Source: an uncultured Oscillospiraceae bacterium (GTDB lineage Bacteria > Bacillota > Clostridia > Oscillospirales > Oscillospiraceae). Taken from it: 64,000 nt of DNA. The translations under genes were made by a program, and so were the position numbers. Under the pieces are notes generated by a model. It saw only the letters and a program-made list of their open reading frames with translations, did not search any database and had not been told where the DNA came from. Below, piece after piece: positions 1 through 8,505 of this stretch. Each line of letters starts with the position of its first letter. Position 1 is the first letter of the stretch. Location of the stretch: assembly GCA_947629775.1 (NCBI GenBank), contig CANRFA010000002.1, positions 106,338 through 170,337 on the forward strand. Reading direction: 5' to 3'.

Positions 1-2
1 TC

Positions 3-656
3 CTCACAGGGGATGAAATTGTGATGCCCGGCCAGCAACTTGCGCCGGGTAAAATCTATGATACCAATGGATTTTACCTGGAAACCCGTCTGATGGAGAT
101 GGGGATACCGCCGGAAGCCCGGATTCATGCCGGTGACGAACTTGCTGAGATTCTGCTGGAACTGGACAGATTCGGCAGTAGTCAGGACTTGGTCCTGACA
201 ACAGGAGGGGTTTCCGTGGGAGAGCGGGACCGGATTCCTGCTGCGTTGTCCGCTGCGGGGGCGCAGCCTCTTTTTCAGGGGGTGTGCATCAAACCAGGGG
301 CCCCTGTCATGGCCGCGAAGCTGGGATCTACGATTCTGCTGTGTCTGTCCGGAAACCCTTATGCGGCTGTGGCAACTTTTGAACTGCTGGCCCGGCCGGT
401 ACTGGCCCGGATGACCGGTAATCCGGCTCTGGAGATGGTCCGACAGCGGGCGGTTCTTGAAAGCGATTTTCCCAAACGAGCAGGTGTTCGCCGGTTCCTT
501 CGGGGATTTGCGAACGCGGGCAAGGTGCGGATCTCCGCAGGGAACCAGGCATCTGGAGCACTTTCTGCACTGGTGGACAGCAATTGCCTGGTGGAGATTC
601 CAACGGAGCTGGCAGGGGCAGAAAAAGGCAGAGAGGTGTGGATATATCTTCTGTGA
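3..656 (+). CDS. moeA: Molybdopterin molybdenumtransferase MoeA, 5'-truncated by window edge
   Basis: The gene runs in from the left edge; the frame is open from base 3 and about 217 residues are visible. MoeA inserts molybdate (or tungstate) into adenylated molybdopterin in the cytoplasm. The first visible residues read LTGDE, then PGQ and IYDTNG, the start of the MoeA/MogA-like molybdopterin-binding domain. TTGGVSVGERD and the substrate-site LSGNPYAA motif follow. The remainder, from about residue 130, is the C-terminal beta domain (MoeA domain IV). The stop codon overlaps the start of mobB, so the two are probably one operon. Family assignment is secure; whether it serves Mo or W enzymes cannot be told. 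Confidence 0.93.
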   Translation, partial: LTGDEIVMPGQQLAPGKIYDTNGFYLETRLMEMGIPPEARIHAGDELAEILLELDRFGSSQDLVLTTGGVSVGERDRIPAALSAAGAQPLFQGVCIKPGAPVMAAKLGSTILLCLSGNPYAAVATFELLARPVLARMTGNPALEMVRQRAVLESDFPKRAGVRRFLRGFANAGKVRISAGNQASGALSALVDSNCLVEIPTELAGAEKGREVWIYLL

Positions 657-1135
657 AAAAACCATATGTTTTCTGTATTTCAGGCTATAAGAATTCCGGA
701 AAGACAACCCTTATGACGTCCCTGACTGGAGAACTTTCCCGCAGGGGTATGAGAGTTGCTACCATTAAGCACGATGGTCATGACTTTGAGCCGGATGTAC
801 CAGGGACGGACAGCTGGAAGCACCGGAAGGCCGGGGCCTATGCTGCTGCCGTGTTTTCCTCCTTCAGAGTGATGCTTACACGGGAATGGGAAAAACCGGA
901 ACTGTCTGTTCTGTTGCAGGCCTTTTCTGACGCGGATGTCATCCTTGTGGAGGGCTTGAAGGACAGCGATTACCCCAAGGTATTCTGTGCATGGCCCAGG
1001 GTGCCTCTGCCGGATCCTGTCTGTCTGGCAGATCGGATTCTGGCGGAAATGGGCAGGGCTTCAACGGAAGCGGAGATACAGAGTGATGGGCCTTTATTTG
1101 GAGGAGCTGTGGACGGGCAGAAGGGCAGAGTCTGA
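653..1135 (+). CDS. mobB: Molybdopterin-guanine dinucleotide biosynthesis adaptor MobB
   Basis: A GTPase of 160 residues that partners MobA in making the guanine dinucleotide form of Moco. The Walker A loop is near the N-terminus (ISGYKNSGKTTLM). TIKHDGHDFEPDVPGTDSWKHRKAGA is split by family-typical spacing, followed by ILVEGLKDSDYPKV, the conserved EG(L/F)K motif of MobB. I chose the GTG at 653, which overlaps the moeA stop in a GTGA junction. A GTG at 638 is in frame and better spaced from an AAAAGG sequence, so the start is uncertain by five codons. After the stop the same frame stays open for 31 codons (see the remnant entry). Confidence 0.88.
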   Translation: MKKPYVFCISGYKNSGKTTLMTSLTGELSRRGMRVATIKHDGHDFEPDVPGTDSWKHRKAGAYAAAVFSSFRVMLTREWEKPELSVLLQAFSDADVILVEGLKDSDYPKVFCAWPRVPLPDPVCLADRILAEMGRASTEAEIQSDGPLFGGAVDGQKGRV

Positions 1136-1341
1136 AGATCTCTTAAACTGTATGAGCGGTATACCGTCTGCGCAGCTGAAGGGCTGATCCATGCCACTCC
1201 CGGCAGCTGGCTGAGCGGTCGGTGTGCATGAAGTCTGCCCGGATGCATTCCGGCTTACTGTCGGGGGGACTGACAGGGACTGCGATTCTTACAGAGGACG
1301 CAGAACAGGGAAATGTGCTTGCAGTTTCCGTGGCACTGTGA
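1087..1341 (+). pseudogene. Possible decayed coding remnant behind mobB, unrecognised
   Basis: Three short stretches read like protein but lie in different frames. MGLYLEELWTGRRAESEDL starts at 1087 inside the mobB end. KLYERYTVCAAEGLIHATPG lies near 1148-1205. SGGLTGTAILTEDAEQG then NVLAVSVAL ends at 1341. Joining them needs at least two frameshifts. I do not recognise a family. Its 3' end overlaps the predicted guaA promoter. The alternative is non-coding spacer that looks protein-like by chance. Confidence 0.25.
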
Positions 1342-1347
1342 TATACT
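1319..1347 (+). promoter_or_regulatory. Sigma-A type promoter of guaA
   Basis: TTGCAG at 1319-1324, a 17-nt spacer and TATACT at 1342-1347. The start point would fall near 1354, giving an untranslated leader of about 117 nt before guaA. Confidence 0.7.
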
Positions 1348-1390
1348 GACTCACTTCATTTTCGGGAAAAAGACCCCGACTGACCTTTTT

Positions 1391-1447
1391 CCGGTTGGAA
1401 CAGCTGACCGGGGGCAGGAACCTGGGGCCGCCAAAGGCAGGGCGGCC
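1391..1447 (+). promoter_or_regulatory. Structured guaA leader
   Basis: Three local stems sit in the leader. CCGGT/ACCGG is at 1391-1395 and 1407-1411. CAGG/CCTG with a 2-nt gap is at 1415-1424. A perfect GGCCGCC/GGCGGCC hairpin is at 1426-1432 and 1441-1447, ending 11 nt before the Shine-Dalgarno sequence. There is no U-tract, so this is not a terminator. I could not match it to the purine, PRPP, ppGpp or guanidine riboswitch consensus; it may only be local structure. Confidence 0.35.
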
Positions 1448-1470
1448 GTATCATTGTGAAGGAGGCAGTT

Positions 1471-2454
1471 ATGGCAGACGAAAGAAGACCGGAGGGTATG
1501 ACGCGGATCACCACGCCGGAACTGGCCAGGACGTTTATCGAGGAGCAGGTGGAGGCGCTGCGCGGGCAGATCGGGGATCAGAAGGTTCTTCTGGCCCTCT
1601 CGGGCGGCGTGGACTCCTCGGTGGTGGCGGCCCTTCTGATCCGGGCCGTGGGGCAGCAGCTGATCTGTGTCCACGTGAACCACGGACTGCTGCGCAAGGG
1701 CGAGCCGGAACAGGTCATCGAGGTGTTCCGCAACCAGATGAACGCCAACCTGATCTATGTGGATGCGGTGGACCGCTTCCTGGATAAGCTGGCGGGCGTA
1801 ACGGACCCCGAGCAGAAGCGGAAGATCATCGGCGGCGAGTTCATCGAGGTGTTCGCGGAGGAGGCCCGCAAGCTGGACGGGATTCGCTTTCTGGCCCAGG
1901 GCACCATCTGGCCGGACATCCTGGAGAGCGAAAAGGGGATCAAGGCCCACCACAACGCCGGCGGTCTGCCGGAGGACATGCACTTTGAGCTGGTGGAGCC
2001 GGTGAAGATCCTCTTCAAGGACGAAGTGCGGGTTGTAGGTAAGGAACTGGGTCTGCCGGACAACATGGTGTTCCGTCAGCCGTTCCCGGGCCCTGGCCTG
2101 GGTGTCCGCTGCCCTGGAGCCATCACCCGGGACCGCCTGGAGGCGGTTCGGGAGTCCGACGCCATCCTGCGGGAGGAGTTCGCGAAGAACGGTCTGGAGG
2201 GCAGGGTGTGGCAGTACTTCACTGTAGTACCGGACTTCCGTTCCACAGGCATCCGGGACGGCAAGCGGGCCTTTGAGTGGTGCGTTATCATCCGGGCGGT
2301 CAACACCACGGACGCCATGACCGCCACGGTGGAGGAGATTCCCTTCTCCCTGATGTCCACTCTGGTGCAGCGCATTACCTCCGAGGTGCCCGGCGTGAAC
2401 CGGGTCCTCTACGACTTCACCCCCAAGCCCACCGGAACCATCGAGTACGAGTAA
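1471..2454 (+). CDS. guaA: GMP synthase, ATP-pyrophosphatase subunit (no glutaminase domain)
   Basis: A 327-residue protein that converts XMP to GMP using ATP and ammonia. The PP-loop LLALSGGVDSSVVAALL is at about residues 40-55. The C-terminal dimerisation domain carries RQPFPGPGLGVRCPGAITRD, and the protein ends in the universal KPTGTIEYE. The usual bacterial GuaA has a further 190-residue N-terminal class I glutamine amidotransferase; here the ATG at 1471 is 5 nt behind AAGGAGG and no such domain lies upstream. A separate GuaAa-type subunit, as in archaea, is expected elsewhere. A GTG at 1456 is in frame but lies before the binding site and is rejected as the start. Confidence 0.95.
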   Translation: MADERRPEGMTRITTPELARTFIEEQVEALRGQIGDQKVLLALSGGVDSSVVAALLIRAVGQQLICVHVNHGLLRKGEPEQVIEVFRNQMNANLIYVDAVDRFLDKLAGVTDPEQKRKIIGGEFIEVFAEEARKLDGIRFLAQGTIWPDILESEKGIKAHHNAGGLPEDMHFELVEPVKILFKDEVRVVGKELGLPDNMVFRQPFPGPGLGVRCPGAITRDRLEAVRESDAILREEFAKNGLEGRVWQYFTVVPDFRSTGIRDGKRAFEWCVIIRAVNTTDAMTATVEEIPFSLMSTLVQRITSEVPGVNRVLYDFTPKPTGTIEYE

Positions 2455-2464
2455 GCAGAGATAT

Positions 2465-2510
2465 GCCGGCTCGGAGCAGCCATCAGACTGCCCGCGCCGG
2501 CTCTTTTTTT
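2465..2510 (+). terminator. Intrinsic terminator of guaA
   Basis: GCCGGC at 2465-2470 pairs with GCCGGC at 2496-2501, with CAG/CTG pairing inside, followed by TCTTTTTTT. Confidence 0.7.
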
Positions 2511-2613
2511 GGAAGAGAAGGGAAAGAAGGACAGGCGTAGAGGGGGTCCGGGCTGCCGTGGAGCGTGCCTGCGGATTCGGGAAGATGGAGGAATGGAGGA
2601 GCGGGAGATACAA

Positions 2614-3558
2614 TCAGCGGAGGGGAATCATCTCCGAGAAGTACTTCACGAAGGCCTGCACCGCCGCAGACGTGTATTTCCGCTCGGGCAGCAGGATGTA
2701 GAACAGACGCTCCGCCAGCGCGGTGTCCAGGCGGTAGTAGCAGAGGTGGTCGCTTTCGCTGTTTACGAGCCGGTCGCTGACGAAGGTGGCCGCCATGGCG
2801 TGGTCCGCCAGGTGGTAGGCGGTCACCAGCTGGGAGACCTCCATCTTGATGTGTGGGTGGAAGCCCGCCTCCTGAAAGAGCTGGTGGCCCCGTTCGTGGA
2901 GGTTGTTGCCGGGGGACAGGAGGAGAAATTCCATGTCTTCGAAGTCCTTCAGGTCCACGGATGGGCAGCTCTCTTCCAGGTGTCGTCCCTGGAGAATATC
3001 TGCAGAGCGCAGGGCGGCGGCGCTGTGGAGGGCGTTGACGGGGTCCTCCTGCGGAATGGCCAGCAGAATGTGATCGTAGAAAGCCGGATAGCGTTTGAAG
3101 TTGAGCAGAAACTTCGGGTCGCAGTTGAAGGTCAGGTCCAGTTCCCGGTCCGAGAGCTTCTGCGCCAGCTCGGCGGAACTGGCCTCCACCAGTTCCAGAT
3201 GGATCTTCGGGTACTTCCGGTTGAAGCCCGTGAGCACTGTGGGCAGGATATAGGCGTTCAGGTAGTGGGAGCCGCCGATGCAGAGGGTGCCGCTTTCCAG
3301 ATTGCGGATGTCCTCGATCTGCTGCTCCAGTTCCTGCTCCAGAAAATGAACCTGCCGGGCCGTTTCCACGTAGGCGCGTCCTGCCTGGGTAAGGGTCAGC
3401 GGGCGGGTGCTGCGGTCGAAGAGGGGCATTCCCAGCGTGTGCTCGATCTTCTGGATGGAGAGGCTCAGGGCGGGCTGGGTGATGAAGAGGTGCTCGGCAG
3501 CCCGGGAGATGCTGCCGTCCAGGGCGACCTGGTAGACGTATTTCAGTTCCTGCTGCAT
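2614..3558 (-). CDS. LysR-family transcriptional regulator
   Basis: A 314-residue LysR-type activator or repressor. The N-terminal winged helix-turn-helix (residues 1-60) contains GSISRAAEHLFITQPALS, and the LPTVL...EL pattern of the effector domain follows from about residue 90. The ATG at 3558 has GGAGG 7 nt upstream; the longer frame upstream of it is AT-rich spacer. It is divergent from the UxaA-like/SLC13/esterase operon across a 150-nt region with a long inverted repeat, so it very likely controls that operon. The effector is unknown; a hydroxy- or sulfo-carboxylate would fit the neighbours. Confidence 0.9.
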   Translation of the reverse strand: MQQELKYVYQVALDGSISRAAEHLFITQPALSLSIQKIEHTLGMPLFDRSTRPLTLTQAGRAYVETARQVHFLEQELEQQIEDIRNLESGTLCIGGSHYLNAYILPTVLTGFNRKYPKIHLELVEASSAELAQKLSDRELDLTFNCDPKFLLNFKRYPAFYDHILLAIPQEDPVNALHSAAALRSADILQGRHLEESCPSVDLKDFEDMEFLLLSPGNNLHERGHQLFQEAGFHPHIKMEVSQLVTAYHLADHAMAATFVSDRLVNSESDHLCYYRLDTALAERLFYILLPERKYTSAAVQAFVKYFSEMIPLR

Positions 3559-3584
3559 GAGAAGGCCTCCTGGCGCCCAACAGT

Positions 3585-3630
3585 ATAAGCTGGGCAAATA
3601 TAAATATAAATAATATAAATTTGCGCTTAT
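3585..3630. promoter_or_regulatory. Extended inverted repeat, probable LysR operator
   Basis: ATAAGC-tgg-GCAAAT at 3585-3599 is mirrored by ATTTGC-GCTTAT at 3619-3630. Between them is a very AT-rich spacer of TAAATA-like repeats, unlike the GC-rich surroundings. It lies in the divergent gap between the LysR gene and the UxaA operon, where LysR proteins normally bind. Confidence 0.6.
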
Positions 3631-3710
3631 AGTAGATCGGTGGTATCCTGAGGACAACGACAGAAGAGAGCCGAACATGGATCGAATGTTCCGGAAAGGA
3701 GTCATGTACG

Positions 3711-4013
3711 ATGGAAGTCAACGCGTTGCTGATGGACCCTGCCGACAACGTGGTCACCTGCGTCACGGAAGTGAGCGCCGGTACGGCGGTGGTCTACCGC
3801 AAGGGAGAGGAAATGCTCACCCTCACCGCTCTGGAGGACATCCCCTACTGCCACAAGATCGCCCTGGTGGACATTCCCGAGGGGGGAGAGGTCATCAAGT
3901 ACGGCGAGAGCCTGGGAAAGACCTCCGAGGCCATTCCCGCGGGACACTGGGTGTCCCATAACAACCTGTTCAGCGTACCGCGCGACTACGACAGCGAAAT
4001 GCTGCCGTTGTGA
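3711..4013 (+). CDS. SAF-domain small subunit of a UxaA/SuyA-type lyase
   Basis: A 100-residue protein matching the SAF domain that forms the N-terminal part of altronate dehydratase UxaA, or the separate alpha subunit SuyA of sulfolactate sulfo-lyase. The tell-tale segment is IPYCHKIALVDIPEGGEVIKYGESLG, broken here at residues 46-71, followed by IPAGHWVSHNNL. AAAGGAG sits 9 nt before the ATG. The stop is 18 nt before the large subunit, so the two are translationally close. Size and separation fit the SuyA/SuyB layout, but split UxaA-like pairs of other specificity also exist, so the substrate is not settled. Confidence 0.85.
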   Translation: MEVNALLMDPADNVVTCVTEVSAGTAVVYRKGEEMLTLTALEDIPYCHKIALVDIPEGGEVIKYGESLGKTSEAIPAGHWVSHNNLFSVPRDYDSEMLPL

Positions 4014-4031
4014 ATGAAGGAGGGACAAGCA

Positions 4032-5192
4032 ATGGAATTCTGGGGCTATAAGCGCAAAGAGGGCCGGGCGGGCATCCGCAATCACGTCCTCATTCTTCCC
4101 ACCTGCGCCTGTGGAAGCGAGAGCTGCCGGGTCGTGGCCAGCCAGGTCCGGGGCGCCGTGAATATTGTCTTCAACACCGGCTGCTCGGATGTGGCCGCCA
4201 ACACCGCCATGAGTCAGAAGGTGCTCACCGGCTTTGCCTGCAATCCCAACGTCTATGGCGTGGTGATCATCGGGCTGGGCTGCGAGACGGTTCCTCACAT
4301 GGAGCTGCGCAAAAAGATTCAGGCCATGACCTCCAAGCCCGTGGTGTCCTTCGGCATTCAGGACGAAGGCGGCACGCTGAAAACGATCGAGAAGGCTGTG
4401 CGGGCGGCTCGGGACATGGCCGCCGAGGCTGCCATGCAGCAGAAGGAACTGTGCGACATCTCCGAACTGCTGCTGGGCATCGAGTGCGGCGGTTCCGACG
4501 CCACCTCCGGCATCGCCTCCAACCCCGCTGTGGGCGAGCTGAGCGATCTGCTGGTGGATATGGGTGCCTCCACCATGATGAGCGAATCCATCGAGTGGAT
4601 CGGTGGCGAGCATGTGCTGGCCAAGCGGGCTGCCACGCCGGAGATCCACAACCAGATCATCCAGGTCTGCAAGGACTATGAGGAGCATCTGAAGGCCGCC
4701 GGCCAGGACTGCCGGGCCGGTCAGCCCACCCCCGGCAATAAGGCGGGCGGTCTGTCCACCCTGGACGAGAAGAGCCTGGGCTGCATCCGCAAGGGCGGCA
4801 CCCGTCCCATTGTGGAAGTTCTGGCCCAGGGTGAGCGGCCCACGAAGACCGGTGCCGTGGTGATGGATACCGCCGGGTATGATATCTCCTCCATCACTTC
4901 CATGGTAGCGGGCGGCTGCAACGCCATCATCTTCACCACCGGCCGCGGTACTCCCACCGGCAACGCCATTGTCCCCGTGCTGAAGGTTACCGCCAACGCC
5001 CGGACCTATCAGAAGATGGAGGACAATATGGATGTGGACCTGAGTGCCATCGTGGCTGGAACGAAGAGCTACAAGGAGATGGGCGCGGAGCTGGTGGACG
5101 TCATCGGCGATGTCTGCAACGGAAAGCTGACGAAGGCGGAGGCCTTCGGGTTCTCCGATGTGGCGGTGGACCATGTCTGCCGGTTCGTGTAA
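4032..5192 (+). CDS. UxaA/SuyB-family large lyase subunit
   Basis: A 386-residue protein of the altronate/galactarate dehydratase and sulfolactate sulfo-lyase large-subunit family. It opens with GYKRKEGRAGIRNHVLILPT, the family's invariant N-terminus. Conserved cysteines follow in CACGSESC, GLGCET and IECGGSDATSGIASNPA, probable iron ligands and active-site residues. The ATG at 4032 has AAGGAGGG 8 nt upstream; an ATG at 4014 lies before that site. With the SAF subunit it would eliminate water or sulfite from a 2-hydroxy acid. The transporter and esterase downstream suggest that the operon imports and breaks down a hydroxyacid-type compound (inference). Confidence 0.85.
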   Translation: MEFWGYKRKEGRAGIRNHVLILPTCACGSESCRVVASQVRGAVNIVFNTGCSDVAANTAMSQKVLTGFACNPNVYGVVIIGLGCETVPHMELRKKIQAMTSKPVVSFGIQDEGGTLKTIEKAVRAARDMAAEAAMQQKELCDISELLLGIECGGSDATSGIASNPAVGELSDLLVDMGASTMMSESIEWIGGEHVLAKRAATPEIHNQIIQVCKDYEEHLKAAGQDCRAGQPTPGNKAGGLSTLDEKSLGCIRKGGTRPIVEVLAQGERPTKTGAVVMDTAGYDISSITSMVAGGCNAIIFTTGRGTPTGNAIVPVLKVTANARTYQKMEDNMDVDLSAIVAGTKSYKEMGAELVDVIGDVCNGKLTKAEAFGFSDVAVDHVCRFV

Positions 5193-5223
5193 GCGGAATT
5201 GAGAAAGGTACAGGAGGGAAACC

Positions 5224-6513
5224 ATGAATCACCTGGTAATCTGTCTGGTCATCAGCGTTCTTACGATGGCCAGCTATGTCTGGGGAAAGATCCCCATGGG
5301 CCTTACGGCCCTGGTCAGTATGGCGGCCTTCATCCTCACCGGATGCCTGGATCCCGCCACCGCCGCCGGCTACTTCGGCAATGGCAACGGCATCATGATG
5401 GCTTCCATGTTTGTGGTGGCCGCCGGCTTCAACCGGACCCAATTCGTCAAACAGTGCGCGGCCAGCGTCAATAAGATCGCCCGGGGCAGCCTGACCCGCA
5501 TCATGCTGGGCTATGTGCTGGTGGCTGCTCTGCTGGCCCAGTTCATCCAGTCCTCCATCATCATCTTCGGCATCATGGCGCCTCTGATGATCGCCAGCTG
5601 TGAGGAGCTGAACATCAGCCCGTCCAAGACCCTGTTCCCCATGGCCATCGTCAGCATCGCCACCATCTCCGCCCTGCCTCTGGGCAGCGGGGCCACCCAG
5701 TTCGCAGAGCTGAACGGGTATCTGGAGGCCAACGACTACACCGAGTATGTGGTTGCCCTGACGGATCCCATGAAGGCCCGTCTGCCCATGCTGATCTGCG
5801 TGATCATCTACTGCATCTTCTTTGCCACAAAGTTCGCTCCGGACAAGCCCGTGGTGGCCGTCTCCGAGGTTAAGACCCGCAAGGACGATAAGGAAGCCCT
5901 CTCTCCCTTCAAGGAGCGGGCCGGATACATCATCTTCATTCTGACCACCGTTGCTCTCATTCTCCAGCAGCAGCTGCACATCGAGACCTGGGTCATCTGC
6001 ATCACCGGCGCTCTTCTCATGGTGGTCTTTGGTGTTCTGACCGAAAAGGAAGCGGTTGGCGCCATCAACTGGCCCATGATGTTCCTGTTTGTCGGGTCCC
6101 TGTGTATGGGCGGAGCCCTGTCCCAGACCGGCGCCGGCGAAGTGGTCGGCGGTCTGCTGGCGGACTTTGCCAATAAGCTCAACAATCCCTATCTCATCGG
6201 CTTCGTCTTCTTCATTGTTCCGTTCCTGCTGACGCAGGTGATGATGAACCGCACCGTCATGATCATCTTCATCCCCATCGCCATTCTGGCCTGCAAGGCG
6301 CTGCATGCCAACCCCATCGGCATCATCATCCTGGTGCAGTCTGCCTGCCTGAGCTCCTTCATGACCCCCATGGCCACGCCCGCGGTTCCCATGTGCATGA
6401 GCCTGGGCGGATACGATCTGAAATCTCTGGTCAAGCAGTCCATTCTCCCCGCGTCCATCCTGTGCCTGGTCTCCGTATTCTGGATCATGACCGTCTTCCC
6501 CATGTATTCCTGA
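5224..6513 (+). CDS. SLC13/DASS-family anion symporter
   Basis: A 429-residue integral membrane protein with about 11 hydrophobic segments. Two re-entrant signature regions are visible. LPLGSGATQFAELNGY near residue 155 and SSFMTPMATPAVPMCMS near residue 380 resemble the SNT/SNP-type carboxylate-binding hairpins of the divalent anion:sodium symporter family. AGGAGGG precedes the ATG, 31 nt behind the lyase gene. Family members carry dicarboxylates, citrate or sulfate, usually with sodium. Its place between a UxaA/SuyB-type lyase and an esterase suggests it imports the lyase substrate. The exact ligand cannot be read from sequence. Confidence 0.85.
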   Translation: MNHLVICLVISVLTMASYVWGKIPMGLTALVSMAAFILTGCLDPATAAGYFGNGNGIMMASMFVVAAGFNRTQFVKQCAASVNKIARGSLTRIMLGYVLVAALLAQFIQSSIIIFGIMAPLMIASCEELNISPSKTLFPMAIVSIATISALPLGSGATQFAELNGYLEANDYTEYVVALTDPMKARLPMLICVIIYCIFFATKFAPDKPVVAVSEVKTRKDDKEALSPFKERAGYIIFILTTVALILQQQLHIETWVICITGALLMVVFGVLTEKEAVGAINWPMMFLFVGSLCMGGALSQTGAGEVVGGLLADFANKLNNPYLIGFVFFIVPFLLTQVMMNRTVMIIFIPIAILACKALHANPIGIIILVQSACLSSFMTPMATPAVPMCMSLGGYDLKSLVKQSILPASILCLVSVFWIMTVFPMYS

Positions 6514-6535
6514 GCGACTGGAAGGAGTATCTGCA

Positions 6536-8257
6536 ATGGAAGTCAAAACATTTCCGGCGCATCCCGGCGATCTCGAAATTGACCACAGCGAGCTGAGGAA
6601 GTGCCTGTTTTCCGGCCTCTTTGAGGAGACCTTCGAGTTCAACGGTGCGAAGCGCAGCTTCTACACCTACCTGACCCCAGGCCTGCTCTACAACCGCCCC
6701 TGCCTGGTGGTGGCCCCTCCGGACGGTGTTTCCGCCCTGGAGTACCTGGAGCGCAGCCCCTGGATGGCTCTCGCCGACCGCGAGAAGCTCTTCCTTCACG
6801 TGATGGTTCCCCAGGAGGGAGGCTGGAACTTGGACGGTTCGGACGGAGACTGTATGAACAAGGTCTACATGGAGATTCAGTCCCGCCGTTTCTACATCAC
6901 GATGCAGGATAACATCTACGCCGCCGGCGTGGGGCGGGGCGCCATCGTTGCCCAGCAGGCCGCCATGAAGATGACCTCCGAGTGGTCCGGTCTTGCCACC
7001 TTCGGTGAGATGGAGGAGGCGGCGCTTCTGAACGCCACCGTCACCTCTGAGGCGGAGAACACCGGCGCCACCGAGCTGGCCATCAGCGCGGCCAAGGTCC
7101 AGCTGCCGGTTTGGATGGCATGGGGCGAGAACAGCGGTGCCAACGCGGATGTCTGTGCCTACTGGAAGGCCCAGAACGACGTGGATCCTGAGACGTTCGC
7201 CTGCGAGGCGGCGGATCAGGTCTGGTTCCCCCGGACCCTCTGCCGGAAGAGCCAGGTCAACGAGGAGAAGATCGCCCAGGTCCGTGTGACCAACCGTTTC
7301 CAGGGCGAGCCGGACGGGAAGCTGGCGGACGCCGTGTGGGCGTTCCTCAGCCAGGCCCGGCGCCACAGAAGCTTTGGAACGAAGGCTTTGCGCAACGTGG
7401 TGGACCCGGAACCCTACGGCGCCGAGAAGCACAGCATGGAGATCGGGGGCTTCACCCGCATCTGGTATGAGTATGTGCCGGAGAGCGTGAAGAACAGCGG
7501 GCAGCCGGTTCCCCTGGTGACAGTCATGCACGGCCGGGGCGGCAGCGCGGATACTTTCCTGGACCTGTCTGGTATGACCCGGGTGGCGGAAGAGCGGGGC
7601 TTCATCGCCCTCTTCCCCGAGGCTGGCGTCTATCAGCAGCGTCCTGGCGGACTGCGGAACGTACTGCTGTGGAACGGTATTTATAAGGAGGAGCGCGTGG
7701 ACGATGGAGCGTTCATTCTGGCTGCCATTGCGGATGCCCGCTCCCGGTACTCCATAGATCCCACCCGTATCTATGCCTGTGGCCAGTCCAGCGGCGGCAT
7801 GATGACGGCCTCCCTGGCCCTGCGGGCGCCGGAGCTGTTCGCGGCGGTATCTCCCTGGTCCGCTATCGTCAACCCCGAGTTCCCGGATCCCCTGCCGGAG
7901 TCCCTGGAGCCGGCCGTGCCCTTTATGTTCCTGTTTGGTGACAAGGACTGGCTCTGTGTGGACCGCAAGAACGGCGAGCTGGAGTACCATGTGGCCAAGG
8001 ATATCGCGGCATACCTGAAGAACCTGATGAAGCTCTACCACCTGGAGGAGAAGCCTCTCCAGTACGTCTGCGGCGAGATCAGCTGGTTTGTCTATCGCAA
8101 CGCGAAAGGCGTGCCCATGCTGACGGTGGGATCCGTGAAGGACATGACGCATGCGAATTATCCTCGGGAGAGCTGGATCGCCTACGATGAGTTCCTCTGC
8201 CGGTTCTCCAAGACGGAAGACGGCACGCTGCTCTACATGGGTGAGCCGGCGGTCTGA
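6536..8257 (+). CDS. PHB-depolymerase-like serine esterase (two-domain)
   Basis: A 573-residue protein. The C-terminal half (from about residue 310) is an alpha/beta hydrolase of the PHB depolymerase/feruloyl esterase (LpqC) type. VTVMHGRGGSADTF is the oxyanion region. ACGQSSGGMM holds the nucleophile Ser418, FGDKDW probably the acid Asp469, and MTHANYP the histidine at 539. The N-terminal half also looks hydrolase-like (GVGRGAIVAQQAAMK) but without a clear GxSxG. No signal peptide is seen, so it acts on an imported ester or on acyl compounds in the cytoplasm. It is the last gene of the LysR-linked operon, 22 nt behind the carrier. Confidence 0.82.
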   Translation: MEVKTFPAHPGDLEIDHSELRKCLFSGLFEETFEFNGAKRSFYTYLTPGLLYNRPCLVVAPPDGVSALEYLERSPWMALADREKLFLHVMVPQEGGWNLDGSDGDCMNKVYMEIQSRRFYITMQDNIYAAGVGRGAIVAQQAAMKMTSEWSGLATFGEMEEAALLNATVTSEAENTGATELAISAAKVQLPVWMAWGENSGANADVCAYWKAQNDVDPETFACEAADQVWFPRTLCRKSQVNEEKIAQVRVTNRFQGEPDGKLADAVWAFLSQARRHRSFGTKALRNVVDPEPYGAEKHSMEIGGFTRIWYEYVPESVKNSGQPVPLVTVMHGRGGSADTFLDLSGMTRVAEERGFIALFPEAGVYQQRPGGLRNVLLWNGIYKEERVDDGAFILAAIADARSRYSIDPTRIYACGQSSGGMMTASLALRAPELFAAVSPWSAIVNPEFPDPLPESLEPAVPFMFLFGDKDWLCVDRKNGELEYHVAKDIAAYLKNLMKLYHLEEKPLQYVCGEISWFVYRNAKGVPMLTVGSVKDMTHANYPRESWIAYDEFLCRFSKTEDGTLLYMGEPAV

Positions 8258-8344
8258 GCGGAGCCCCGGTTTCCCAGTCCCTTTCCCGGTTGAAGAGTCG
8301 CGGAAGGCTCCAAAAACATATCTGATTCTGGAAGGATCGCAAAG

Positions 8345-8383
8345 AGCGGTCGGGTCCGGGCCCTGTGTCCGGATCCGGCCGCT
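8345..8383. terminator. Hairpin between convergent genes
   Basis: A 15-bp stem with two G-U pairs (8345-8359 with 8369-8383) and a 9-nt loop, ending in GCTTT. It lies between the esterase gene and the convergent 681-residue gene. The 248-nt gap holds no other signal I recognise. The short T-run makes termination plausible rather than certain. Confidence 0.5.
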
Positions 8384-8505
8384 TTGGCATTCCAGAGGAT
8401 GCGTGCGGCCCATTTCCTTTGAACATCTGGCAGATCATCCTGGAGATCCGGCTGACGGCCACCAATCCCGCTCCACAGAGGACAGGAAGAGTTCGGACCT
8501 GGCGC

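Noticed and set aside
1133..1228. Readthrough of the mobB TGA as selenocysteine
   Set aside because: The frame continues for 31 codons but reaches another TGA, no SECIS-like hairpin was evident, and MobB proteins end near this length.
1354..1470. Purine, PRPP or ppGpp riboswitch before guaA
   Set aside because: The conserved core bases of these classes are not present; only local hairpins are.
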